Assembly (NCBI GenBank): GCA_016187465.1 | Contig: JACPJQ010000006.1 | Location: forward strand, 1 to 63,629 | Direction of reading: 5' to 3' | Length of the DNA: 63,629 bases | Origin: Candidatus Woesearchaeota archaeon | Lineage (GTDB): Archaea; Nanobdellota; Nanobdellia; Woesearchaeales; GW2011-AR4 | In this document: one piece after another, positions 51,801-57,030 of the stretch | Layout: every line of letters starts with the position of its first letter | Position numbering within the stretch: position 1 is the first letter of the stretch | Notes under the pieces: model-generated | The model's input: the letters and a program-made list of their open reading frames with translations, nothing else | Told to the model about the DNA's origin: nothing | Database searches by the model: none | Made by a program: the position numbers and the translations under genes

Positions 51801-53781
51801 CATCCAAATCTAAATAACTTTTTAATGTCGATACAGAATAACCTCTAAAAAATCCGTTAATTAAGTTTACAATTTCAGGTGTATGTATCCATGAATTTGG
51901 AATAGCCCTACCAATTTCATTTGCATGATTATAATCATCTAATACTATTAACGGAATATTCTTATCTAACAGACTTGTACTTGCTACAGCAGCAAAACCG
52001 TCATGACCTGCTCCAGGGTCATTAGGATCACTTTCATATGTTTCATCTGGGTAACATGCAATATCTTCATTTCCAGTTATAATTAAATAGTCGATATTAT
52101 TATTAAATGTTTGATTATTTATTAACCATGTAAATTCACTACCAACAGCTAAATCTAAATACGCCTGAGCAGAAGGGTCATCAGGCATAACAAAGGCGCA
52201 CCACCCGCTAATGTCTTCGTCCCTTAATACTCTATTACTTAAATAAGAACCATGAAGGGGACCGCCAATATTAATAACTTTGTTGATATTATTTGCATAA
52301 TTTATAGAAGTTGCGGATTTACTTTTACCAAGATTTTGTATATAACCCATTGTCATTAGAGTTCCCATACTATGAGCAACAACATTTAATTTTGAAGTTG
52401 TGTAATTCCTTAACACACTATCAATGCCATTTTTTAAAAGACCAGAATTGAGAAAGTTACTCGAGTTTGATGGAATATAATAGAGTTGCCATACATCGTT
52501 ATTTAGATTATAAACATCGGTTGGCGTATAATGCCAATAATTATATGTGGAAGTATCCCCCGGGGTAATCTCATCACTACCATGTATTCCATGAACAAAA
52601 AGGATTGGAGTTCTATCTTTATTAATAGTTTCCATATATGATAAATATCCTGTAGGATAAGTACTATAATCAATAGTGTATGATTCTGGATATTGTGAAA
52701 TTGAAAATTTGGGCTCAATTTCTTCTTTTTCATAAATTGAACCATTTAAAAAAATTAAGCTATCGTAAGGAATTTCCTCAAAATTATCAAATTTTTTCCA
52801 AAACATATTTGTTTTTTTATTCCCATCTTTTATCCAATATATTAATTTTAAACTATGATTGCCGGCATTTAATTCAAAAGTGTAATTTGGCAATAATGAA
52901 GCATTAACCCAATCATTGAAGATTAACTTGTCATCGATAGATAAAAAAACCTGTTCGGCATTATTTAATTTAAAAGAATAATTCCCATTTTTATTTATTG
53001 TTAATAGACCATTCCATTGTATTACTAAAGCTACAGAATCAATATTTTCATTTTTAACTTTGATATTAATAGGACTATCTTCTTCCCTATGTTTAGAATT
53101 TATTTTTTCTTCTAAATATATATTAATAATTTGATTAATATTTCTATCTTTAATATTTGTATAACCTCTTGAATATAATTCCTCATTTATGTTTACATCA
53201 ATTTTTGAAACTGACCTATTGGGTACAATATTACAATCAGACCAACAATATAATTCATCTTCCTGATCTATTAAAATGTGATTATTATCTTCCAGAGGTT
53301 TAACAATTTCTTCACCCGTATTAAATACATATTTGATTTGAACATTATTCAGATCATTTTCAATAAAATCTCCATTTTCATCAATGTTATAAAAATTAAT
53401 CTCTGTGCTTATTATAGCATTGACTGGTGCAGGCAAAAATATTATGAAAGAAAAAACAAATACGAATAATCCAAGTTTCTTAGATACTTTCCTAATTAAA
53501 ATTCCTAAAACATAATAAAAAGGAATACTTAGAAAAATCGCCAAATAATATATTGTTCCTATTATCGATCTTTTAAAATAGAACGAGCCTGTTAAAATAC
53601 CAATCGATAACATTCCAAACCAATTGATGATCAAAAATAATATTTTGTCAAAACAAAAATTAGGAATAGGAAATGTTGATTTGCATGGTATATTTAAAAG
53701 AATAGTTGAAATAATTAAAAAAACTGCTATGCTAGACATTCCCCAGAGTAAATTAATTTTTGAAAATAGATTAAACTTCAA
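39853..53781 (-). CDS. Giant 4,642-residue surface protein: PA14, lipase-like hydrolase, S-layer-like modules, TSP1, anchor
   Basis: Order (residues approximate): three membrane helices 15-95, then a signal-peptide-like segment (LFVFVFSFIIFLPAPVNA, 105-122); PA14 domain 215-335; alpha/beta hydrolase 385-680 with ILFVHGIHG and nucleophile motif VVAHSMGTL near 470, as in triacylglycerol lipases; Cys-rich part and a calcium-type repeat (DNDNDGVKDNEDACP) near 850; Ig-like repeats; three S-layer-like modules at 1630-2265, 2289-2830 and 3005-3660, each opening TSNHLELSED or similar and containing YNQYLYLLGPGT; more Ig-like domains; Gly-rich linkers; a TSP1 module (WSSCINGFQTRTC); a membrane helix (ITILVVFGIVGYILVY) and a Lys-rich tail. 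Start TTG 53781; a TATA box at 53822-53830 lies upstream. Confidence 0.88.
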   Translation of the reverse strand: MKFNLFSKINLLWGMSSIAVFLIISTILLNIPCKSTFPIPNFCFDKILFLIINWFGMLSIGILTGSFYFKRSIIGTIYYLAIFLSIPFYYVLGILIRKVSKKLGLFVFVFSFIIFLPAPVNAIISTEINFYNIDENGDFIENDLNNVQIKYVFNTGEEIVKPLEDNNHILIDQEDELYCWSDCNIVPNRSVSKIDVNINEELYSRGYTNIKDRNINQIINIYLEEKINSKHREEDSPINIKVKNENIDSVALVIQWNGLLTINKNGNYSFKLNNAEQVFLSIDDKLIFNDWVNASLLPNYTFELNAGNHSLKLIYWIKDGNKKTNMFWKKFDNFEEIPYDSLIFLNGSIYEKEEIEPKFSISQYPESYTIDYSTYPTGYLSYMETINKDRTPILFVHGIHGSDEITPGDTSTYNYWHYTPTDVYNLNNDVWQLYYIPSNSSNFLNSGLLKNGIDSVLRNYTTSKLNVVAHSMGTLMTMGYIQNLGKSKSATSINYANNINKVINIGGPLHGSYLSNRVLRDEDISGWCAFVMPDDPSAQAYLDLAVGSEFTWLINNQTFNNNIDYLIITGNEDIACYPDETYESDPNDPGAGHDGFAAVASTSLLDKNIPLIVLDDYNHANEIGRAIPNSWIHTPEIVNLINGFFRGYSVSTLKSYLDLDDYYIDPNDDSTNPFSRGMIILKIKPFRFSNSVKIKNVDSNEAYTLTEYHDFIHITQTNNWYYFSNGDPDMDKSNIEYGLTLPKGRYEVFVNDESTGQFVDIKGAQTTMKEIYVYREIGDDDYCRWKKSNGSLCLRNEYYCSLDSQCSAVLDCVSETSSTCFILSDCGCCNEGERWDNTKQECVYPDNDNDGVKDNEDACPSQFGTFCNGCPEPVCGTCKSASCPVQEVPTCQNSSIQIACDSTFRCSFSLGDNYYNKGGQYKCQGYCDGEGNCDYAGNCFSTDTCCSFPSKVDCDTNEELNLIISEWENNICSNQDFLDCSAAFGKSRNDTDNDGIPDKDDKVIGNSDSIQTNYESLMVSIGGSTNLSRNITGVHEVRVNGSQKNILIFDFNFDNFTLDLTKVTIEKENNSNKGSLLVKGLNLTPQNKTKTVVVNKILNSSRLCIKDAEIANISEVSTSCNATNEIEILCNGLNYSNYRCNETESYYTISGLKHSGLVELDLEEPLEINIHSPLNNAIYVNTSSLPINLSLSNDGNCSIKYRGWNFAAYWNYNPISGDWEWVNSDTYYTPTINKSINIIMYNLTSSDRKYTLTISCNDSSGNTEVKEIYFGIREKPLSVDLDHTSLDRKTLYENQPFRITYYVTTKYNTSNISLTIIKPNLDKDYFSYNLPAGSNYEQIDFEYNSTNITGSYNITFRAVDLLNNTANSDEFFEVYEIVNLTINLTRGDTHLIGLFRDKYGYVVNSFDFLGQHELSPPNTRTLRYLILPNTSMDLEFRLFSAPFFKIKSFGINPNQHPLLEVQEVIINKSSINNIDLNLGIDKRYKPLEDGVVINIRNLTDSDRVYQVDFEPVSFSFNKKYALFQIYYNLENDSIEYDKYAIHPYTAINTTNTSLFIFVEDTGIEDKVKSSNFNITIISPQNNSLISDESSLLQIFTNKYARCSYSIDSGFFTYLQESEEITITLPLGLEVNGDARQVQTSNHLELSEDGSSSDTIETIRNITTYIDKNDLKALASGSVTNSKTTSPYNQYLYLLGPGTRSALDTGYVIYTEDDNDVTADFLYFRSGKEIGRYLIEFTTALESDVDDSNGAASPTGLFLTDYQDVDIKMLGKTYTIVTAKRVSTVGNSVDLVLMGGAARDTLLEKQTKTYTIRGIDYEVTLNFVDADEAQFVVNGQTTIKMKDGDTDKLADGTTIGVTDVLYQDYAGGIHSATFFIGVDKIELKDTDITDVASSDALKVDNNTIDDAYVIIEGTDNNSTFKISRIHVNMTADDNYFVRAGGKLSDAIKDAGGSTAEPEVLFTENWDFEYRGLKKVNTEKIRLKTSGSSQYNLEFIDGNSNRVDVPIARAYATNKILFGDIGKDFINRENLSISKDDYFVVTDSSRKRGERRTYILQYKGADKVTNDNPVLKFRDLGSGQTIEQTYSAGIGGGEQQLATLKIGGADFRVYNASGITQNDFDIKVDMDASGSINSNPYATVNITTRYGAEIGLTNITGGMTNNIILSIKTADSLVDGNAKDSWENLMPIDFVVNISGDINSKVAHAELSGYTSGQKGQKLTLRTPDGETNIAYGYTSYGAFITRETPSTDPATFEIDYPESQRYAQVYITTKGTTFTETPGTITTQANKNKWRVETSNHLELSEDGITSDTVETLRNITTYIDKNNLIALELGMIMNNRARSLYNQYLYLLGPGTDSALDTGYVIFGEDNQLVTSDFLYFKSGKEIGRYLLEFTTPFESEIYDASGTPSSNGLSLKDFENIGITLFGKKYTIVNATRTSTDGNGVELILDGDDKLELKDTNVRDVASTNNLKVNDNILNNAHVIIEGSDNNFTFKINRIHVNITADGNFYVPKGSRLSEIISQEGGKPEALFTQNWDIAYLGLSDIKTEKIKLVSNDSSQYILQFVDGDGNSVSVPIATSPFGNNLLMGDIGKDFINRENLSISKDDYFVVTDSSRKRGERRTYILQYKGADKVTNDNPVLKFRDLGSGQTIEQAYSAGIGGGEQQLATLKIGGADFRVYNASGITQNDFDIRIDLDASGAINSQENATVNITTKHGAEIGLTNLTNKGSNGELILSVRTPDESRDVFAKDSYENLRAADFIVNISANSGIVGHAKLSQLNFRTPEGMSNVEYAYTSYGTFIKRETPFDKPATFDIDYPESQRYPLVYYETGAPQSKLLENVAEGQHNLLIKCTDIFNNSETKSLNFSFDSIPPSVENITINDSDKQVRSSDSLIINVAVRDVNGVVNVTINGLVAMNHGSDIWSAITTPNQFNCRLDGNCVVNIIAKDTIRNVNSSEMLVLNIDNAPPNSSVNSLPLYLNSILFNVSWSGNDIPTFIEETLAEEEAWKVGTSTKRLELSEDLITYPVINRETLRNITTFIQKGNLKALDSGFVTNSKDTSPYNQYLYLLGPGTDSALDTGYVLYTENDDDVVADFLYFKSGKEIGRYLLEFTTPLQSDVDDSNGSASTTGLFLTDYEDVDIILFGKKYTIVIAKRTSTVGNNVMLTLFSGRVKDTLLENQIKRYTIDGKDYEVELNFVDSDEAQFIVNGQLTRKLKDGDTDKLADGTTVGVTDILFQDSAGNGSSGGGGGGGGSSGGSGGGGGSGSIHAATFFLGAEKMELRDNNVKDLEPSNALKVNDDTIDDALVTIEGSDDNITFNINRIHVNMTADDNYFVGTGSKLSETIKQEGGSSAEPQVLFTQNWDVEYKGLMQEPIETIEILNNGQNRYDLMFTDGDFNKVTVPIAESPSDNQLYFGKIIGAYTNKFVNRENLIINKDDYLVLTDGSSKRGERKTFVLQYKGIDKITSDNPAIKFRNISNGALIEQIYSNSSPLTTLNLSGINFKIFKAPNANLAENDFSIQVDLDADGVLESSGEFIPITTSYGAEINLTNESNNRLLFTYRIPDNDRDGNAKDSVESLQATPLRMNISAVAGQVALMMDTTTEPKRLNFRTPDGQTNIAYAYDSYGSFFTLKTPTNDPATLKIEHPQNQRVPLVYITSKSHKTALKLISNGSGIASFDIEYSDNNEPWQIWLDDTTEHSAIFNGVNGHNYRFRSIAKDNVGNIENKTTSDTDTTVDTPPSVTIIVPINNATLSTNSTWLNVITDENTTCTYSQIFCFLNKNISQFEVTSGIISENFSNGSGEGRTVTECIQTVPFNISTTGDLNHSQLITNLKDTKDDEWYELSVNCTDTSNNSNIDSVTFSVDTTPPNITIISPNDGLVTKADNVLLNVTTNEDAVCTYNPLRCPNNDNLPEAIACQSFEIPHNLSITGGKIHKQLINTSVYEVGTSHETYHVAINCSDAFSNSILTYASFIVDRTSPRIDIINPLYNSTISTNFTWINLTTNEQSFCFLNDVYNYDIGDKTSPQPFNGSPNGTLSGICSVNLEFFTNERSVCRGSIDQDKNHDDMDISFNRVLSGQSLHRYSYNYDIGIAKNYTVFVKCKDMAGNLMTNSYNWSFEVADVNERCPSGSSGGGGGGGVNLSLIHQFYYDNLLDNNVYWYEFKCHDKLANSNSILTTFLVNVDSDNDGVPDREDNCKDIPNPNQDNLDDDELGDVCDTDNDNDKINDTEDMLFGNSSNINTSSINPVVEIEGSTDLNKKFDGENSIRIYNNNKIIVEFAFNFSQGMLDLRNISIDIQVNATNGMTIVYIKGQPIVGTKTVYVDNINNLTTLCIKDAEVTSITQISSLCNGVDEFGIECPGTANNDKYNCTFADETNKTFKITGLVHSGIQQQSYCGDGIVSNGELCSNCPADVGSCPSTGDGGSSGGGGGGGGGGSSGGGGGGGAGLFYVCNMDWQCSDWSSCINGFQTRTCNFVKVPQHTQETQCPEESKSPVTSQTCEAVLPTPITAFAVSNETEQAIETKTAETNQSNLTSEPQAAKRTGLGAITGAAIDRVLANAKAVRELKIGTLITILVVFGIVGYILVYRTTGGPEFIAKRFSKISSLKARYHQRKADKLSKKGMQKKAEMHYKKAEEFKTYAKNK
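45715..46029 (-). repeat. Near-identical tract in second S-layer module
   Basis: About 315 bp that match 47422-47736 (offset 1707) at nearly every base, while flanking parts of the same modules have diverged widely. It encodes GKDFINRENLSISKDDYFVV and DSSRKRGERRTYILQYKGAD. See the partner copy. Confidence 0.8.
47422..47736 (-). repeat. Near-identical tract in first S-layer module
   Basis: Partner of 45715-46029. Only a handful of mostly synonymous differences are seen across the tract, which points to recent gene conversion or a fresh duplication between modules. Confidence 0.8.
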
Positions 53782-53811
53782 TCGTGACCGCCCCCAACTT
53801 TACATCTCAAA

Positions 53812-53841
53812 AATAGTAACCTATTTAAATAACTTACTATT
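53812..53841. promoter_or_regulatory. Operator-like dyad enclosing the TATA box of the giant gene
   Basis: AATAGTAA (53812-53819) and TTACTATT (53834-53841) form a perfect 8-bp dyad around CCTATTTAAATAAC, whose TATTTAAATA serves the minus-strand giant gene. The HTH gene at 53876 diverges from it and is a candidate regulator. Confidence 0.55.
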
Positions 53842-53875
53842 AAATGTTTGATATATAGTTATAATATATCGCAAA

Positions 53876-54091
53876 ATGCCTAAAGACAAAAACAAAGGAA
53901 AAATATTGAAATTCTTAGAAAAGCAGGACTGGCCTGTAACCACAGAAGAAGTAGCAAAGGAAACAGGAGTAGCTTGGCATACCGCTCAAGTTAATTTGCT
54001 TAAGTTAGTCGCAGAAGGAAAAGTAAAATACAAAAAAGTCGGAAGGCAAAATCAATTTTGGTTAGTGAAGGGGTATAAGGAGAATTTTTGA
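53876..54091 (+). CDS. Small winged-helix DNA-binding protein
   Basis: 71 residues, one winged helix: KGKILKFLEKQDWPVTTEEVAKETGVAWHTAQVNLLKLVAEGKVKYKKVGRQNQFW, read in full as a domain. A GATATATAG box about 24 nt before the ATG makes it leaderless. It is divergent from the giant surface-protein gene and directly faces the dyad at 53812-53841, so it may regulate that gene. It may also be part of the operon below. Confidence 0.8.
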   Translation: MPKDKNKGKILKFLEKQDWPVTTEEVAKETGVAWHTAQVNLLKLVAEGKVKYKKVGRQNQFWLVKGYKENF

Positions 54092-54116
54092 ATAATAATT
54101 GTTCTTGCAGGATAAG

Positions 54117-54623
54117 ATGAAATTAAAATGGGGGTGGAAAATTAACATTATTGAACTTATTGCTTTAATCATCTCCTTGTCTGCATTTTTCATTTCTTAT
54201 CATGTAGCTTTTGGTCAATCCAAATTAAAAGTAGAATATGCAGTTAGTGGAAAAGAAACAATGTATTGGTATAATACGAATACAATCGCATATGAATTTT
54301 TGGTGATCAACAGTGGTTATGGTTCTACAGTTTACGTTGTAGAGCCAGACGTGTCATGGATACCTAGTAATAAAACTAAAATAGTAAAAGTAGGGTATAA
54401 TGATGAAGAAAAATTAAGACAAATATACAAACCTGATTTAAAATCAATTGAGCCAAAAAGTTCTCATTTAGTTAATATAATAATTTCAAATGTAAGTGAA
54501 AACGAAATGCCGGAGGAACTGCAAGTGTTAATTAGAGACATTAGGAATAATGACCATCTGTGGCTAAAATTTACAAAACCTCCAATAAATGTAAATTTCC
54601 TTTTAAACGTATTTGAGAATTAA
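54117..54623 (+). CDS. Single-pass membrane protein with extracytoplasmic domain
   Basis: 168 residues from the ATG at 54117 (a TTG at 54099 is upstream but less likely). One N-terminal helix (IIELIALIISLSAFFISYHVAFG) is followed by a beta-rich outside domain of ~130 residues (LKVEYAVSGKETMYWYNTNT, AYEFLVINSGYGSTVYV). No cysteines or catalytic motif. Family not recognised. It is followed by a second membrane protein 51 nt downstream. Confidence 0.7.
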   Translation: MKLKWGWKINIIELIALIISLSAFFISYHVAFGQSKLKVEYAVSGKETMYWYNTNTIAYEFLVINSGYGSTVYVVEPDVSWIPSNKTKIVKVGYNDEEKLRQIYKPDLKSIEPKSSHLVNIIISNVSENEMPEELQVLIRDIRNNDHLWLKFTKPPINVNFLLNVFEN

Positions 54624-54674
54624 TTTCTTAATTAAAATGGACACCCCTATAGAGCCGAATATAAGTCGAATAAA

Positions 54675-55637
54675 ATGGAAGATGACCAAAAAATAAAAAA
54701 GAATAAAGTACCTAACAAGAATTTGTTAGCCTTCTTTATATTTTATTTCACAGTTCTCCTAGCACTTGCCGCATTTAGTGACCCTACTATTGGAATAACT
54801 CTGAAAATATTACTTATTCTACCACTATTAATTGTTTTGTTTACTTTGATAAGCAAATACCTTGTGGTTAGACACCGTATTACTAAAAAATTTATACTTC
54901 AAGCAAGTACCTATTATGACAGAGTGGTAAACTGGAAGAGAAATCCATTTGCCAAAGAAGTTCCAAAGAAAAAATTTCAGCTAGACCGAACTATGTTTTT
55001 AATCTTATTTGTCGTAATTCCTCTAACATTCTTCCCATTTCTAGTTCAAGGAACATGGGAACGCTCAATATCAATTACAGGATCTTCAAATGTAAACCCA
55101 GGCAGCCCTTACACCGGTAGAAATGTAATTGAAGAGAATGGTGAGATAAAAATAAATCCAAAAATTGATTTAAACTCGGCTCAAAGAGTTTCATATTTTA
55201 TAGGAAAGGAAGTTTTGGACCTTCCAATCCTATTAATATGCTTTACTAACAAAGGAACATTTCCACAAGACCCTATAAATGGGACATTTAAAAGCACCGT
55301 AACTATCTATGAAGATGATTACGATGTCCCTTTTAATGATTCGAAATGCTTATCTTATGACAGAAAGAAAAATCCTGCAAACTTTAGATGGAAAACTGAA
55401 TATGATTCCAAGCTTACCATCAAAAATGAAACAATAGTAAATGGAAATAAATTCCAGGTAATAGAAGTTGGTTCACAATCAAAAGACCTTGCTGAAGTTA
55501 AACTTAGTTATTTGAATTTAATGATTGTTTTTATTGCTCTCGCGACTGCCTGGTGGGCCGTCTTACTGATTTGGATACAAGGTTTTTTGTATATTTACAA
55601 GGGACTAGAATTAAAAAAAGATGATAAAAATGGATGA
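54675..55637 (+). CDS. Multi-pass membrane protein
   Basis: 320 residues. Two helices near the N-terminus (LLAFFIFYFTVLLALAAF, ILLILPLLIVLFTLI), one at ~115-135 (MFLILFVVIPLTFFPFLV), a ~150-residue outside beta domain with a single Cys pair (LLICFTNKG, DSKCLSYDR), and a final helix (IVFIALATAWWAVLLIWIQGF) with a basic tail. No named family. Its end overlaps the next gene by 8 nt or more. Confidence 0.72.
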   Translation: MEDDQKIKKNKVPNKNLLAFFIFYFTVLLALAAFSDPTIGITLKILLILPLLIVLFTLISKYLVVRHRITKKFILQASTYYDRVVNWKRNPFAKEVPKKKFQLDRTMFLILFVVIPLTFFPFLVQGTWERSISITGSSNVNPGSPYTGRNVIEENGEIKINPKIDLNSAQRVSYFIGKEVLDLPILLICFTNKGTFPQDPINGTFKSTVTIYEDDYDVPFNDSKCLSYDRKKNPANFRWKTEYDSKLTIKNETIVNGNKFQVIEVGSQSKDLAEVKLSYLNLMIVFIALATAWWAVLLIWIQGFLYIYKGLELKKDDKNG

Positions 55638-55812
55638 AAGGTTACTCAACATCCTAAACGAAGAAACAGCAAAAGAAAAATCCAAGAAGAAAAAGAAGCC
55701 TATCTTCGAGCTAAGAAAGGAGAAGTCAATAATGTATTATTCTGGCTGGCACAAAGATGACAAACCAGTAACTAAAGAAGAAAAATCAGAAAAACAGACA
55801 AAGCTTAAATGA
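55630..55812 (+). CDS. Small Lys-rich protein
   Basis: 60 residues from the ATG at 55630 (ATG 55621 is in frame too). Strongly charged: MDERLLNILNEETAKEKSKK, then KPIFELRKEKSIMYYSGWH. It overlaps the end of the membrane-protein gene and shares an ATGA overlap with the next tiny gene, which supports it being translated. Probably soluble; it may bind nucleic acid or the membrane protein's tail. Confidence 0.6.
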   Translation: MDERLLNILNEETAKEKSKKKKKPIFELRKEKSIMYYSGWHKDDKPVTKEEKSEKQTKLK

Positions 55813-55916
55813 AGGAAATCAAATGCAAGGAATGCGGTAAACCAATTCCAGGTGTGGACTATAATGATAAGTATGTTCAATGCCCGCATTGTGGCGCTGT
55901 CTTTTCTAATGAGTAA
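55809..55916 (+). CDS. 35-residue zinc-ribbon protein
   Basis: The ATG at 55809 overlaps the preceding stop (ATGA). The sequence contains CKECGKPIPG and, 16 residues later, CPHCGAVFSNE, two Cys-x2-Cys knuckles spaced as in a zinc ribbon. It is almost nothing but the ribbon, so it is a minimal metal-binding protein, perhaps a nucleic-acid or ribosome-associated factor. Overlap coupling and the perfect knuckle pattern make a chance frame unlikely. Confidence 0.75.
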   Translation: MKEIKCKECGKPIPGVDYNDKYVQCPHCGAVFSNE

Positions 55917-55964
55917 AGCTTATTTTTAAAATAAAACTTATTTCTAGCCAAAGGGGGTGATAGA

Positions 55965-56093
55965 ATGAGCTTCATAGAACTATACGAAAGAATAGACGCA
56001 AGAATTAAAGAATTAATTGACAAAGGCAAGGACGAGCAAGAAGCCAGAGCAATGGCTTGGGAAGAGTATCATAAAGAAATTTTTGATGAGTAG
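55965..56093 (+). CDS. 42-residue helical protein
   Basis: The ATG at 55965 follows GGGGGTGATAGA, one of the strongest ribosome sites in the window. The protein (MSFIELYERIDARIKELIDK, then a second helix with AMAWEEYHKEIFDE) is a charged two-helix peptide without cysteines. It ends just before the 13-bp hairpin at 56099. Function unknown. It is a good candidate for a real small protein that length filters would miss. Confidence 0.65.
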   Translation: MSFIELYERIDARIKELIDKGKDEQEARAMAWEEYHKEIFDE

Positions 56094-56098
56094 ATTTC

Positions 56099-56158
56099 CT
56101 TAGGTTGCCAGTCTTGAGGTTTATTCAGTTTGGAGCCTCTTTTGGCTGGCAACCTAAG
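56099..56158. terminator. 13-bp perfect hairpin with 34-nt loop
   Basis: CTTAGGTTGCCAG (56099-56111) pairs with CTGGCAACCTAAG (56146-56158). It lies 5 nt after the stop codon of the 42-residue protein and before a candidate structured RNA, so it may be a transcript end or an RNA processing element. The loop can form a further GAGG/CCTC pairing. Confidence 0.55.
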
Positions 56159-56199
56159 AATTTCTTGCTTTTCTTATCCCTCTCGACATTTAGAAAGTT

Positions 56200-56388
56200 C
56201 AGCAAATAATACACATATAATCTTTAATCCTGTAAAGGACTCAAAAGCCCGATAATCTTTAAGGTGCAAAACACTTAATCTTTAATGTGACAAAACACAT
56301 TAAATTTCTGAACAACCTTTGCGGATTGGGGTGGACCGTCACCTGACTGTCCAAATAACCTAAGTTATTCGGCGTGTATTATCTGCTG
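56200..56388. ncRNA. Candidate structured RNA, strand undecided
   Basis: An outer stem, CAGCAAATAATACAC (56200-56214) with GTGTATTATCTGCTG (56374-56388), pairs at 14 of 15 positions and encloses 159 nt without any gene. Inside are TCCT-GTAA-AGGA (56228-56239), AGGTG-CAAAA-CACTT (56262-56276), a 9-bp hairpin TTTAATGTG...CACATTAAA (56281-56304), TGGAC-GTC...GAC-GTCCA (56332-56353) and AATAAC-CTAA-GTTATT (56354-56369). Each of the first three is preceded by or includes AATCTTTAA. A multi-branched RNA closed by a long stem is the simplest reading. It does not match SRP, RNase P, tRNA or a box C/D RNA by eye. A mobile element with inverted ends is the alternative. Confidence 0.5.
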
Positions 56389-56405
56389 CCTTGAATACAC
56401 AAGGA

Positions 56406-56888
56406 TCATACTTCAGTTGACCAATTGATGGACTGGATTTCTGCATCCAATTTTGACTTCTTTGCCTCTAATTCCTTTATTCTGTTTGCCAATCCCAATT
56501 CCTGCCAGAGATCTATGTCAATGAATTTGTCTATGTAGCTGTCTTTCTTGATGAGATTCATGAGCTTTGACAACTCCAGCCTTAAGTATTTCATCTCTGC
56601 TAATTTGCGATCAACACTGCTTTCGACGTTCTTCCTGTTGATTTTATTCTTTGTTTCAACGATTTCATTCTTCAATTTCTCTATGTCATTTGTGACTTTA
56701 GCAAATTTTTCCGCCTTATTCTTGATAAACTCTTTTTGCTTCTTTTCCAATTCTTTAGTGCTGTCCTTCTCCCTGACTATTACTTCCTCTTTGAAGGATT
56801 GCTTGGCAAAAGTGTCCCTCAAATTGTACAATCTCATTAACTGCCCTTCTTTTTGTTTTATCTCGCTTAATTTTTCGGATATTTTCAT
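56406..56888 (-). CDS. Coiled-coil protein
   Basis: 160 residues from the ATG at 56888, with AGGTGAAG upstream; the GTG at 56897 lies inside that ribosome site. Nearly the whole chain is charged coiled coil (KISEKLSEIKQKEGQLMRLY ... KFAKVTNDIEKLKNEIVETK), with a short aromatic insert DKFIDIDLWQELGLANR before the last helix. No membrane segment. The start resembles the short helical DIP13/septicolysin-type proteins, but this is a weak similarity by eye. It ends 17 nt from the candidate RNA. Confidence 0.7.
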   Translation of the reverse strand: MKISEKLSEIKQKEGQLMRLYNLRDTFAKQSFKEEVIVREKDSTKELEKKQKEFIKNKAEKFAKVTNDIEKLKNEIVETKNKINRKNVESSVDRKLAEMKYLRLELSKLMNLIKKDSYIDKFIDIDLWQELGLANRIKELEAKKSKLDAEIQSINWSTEV

Positions 56889-57030
56889 TTTCTTCACCTC
56901 GCTGTTTTGTGCCAGATTAATTTTCTTTATTTAAAATAACCTTAAAATCAGGTTGATTAGCTGATTATTTCATCACTTAACCGAAAAATGAGGAATTTTT
57001 TCAAAATATAAAAAATTCCGAATTAATACA

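Noticed and set aside
56219-56303. Three AATCTTTAA boxes with small hairpins, considered as a CRISPR-like array
   Set aside because: The repeats are only 9 bp, the spacing is unequal (35 and 23 nt) and there are no cas genes; a structured RNA fits better.
56094-56405. SRP RNA, RNase P RNA or tRNA in the gene-free region
   Set aside because: The conserved helix 8 motif of SRP RNA, the RNase P core and the tRNA T-loop consensus were not found on either strand.
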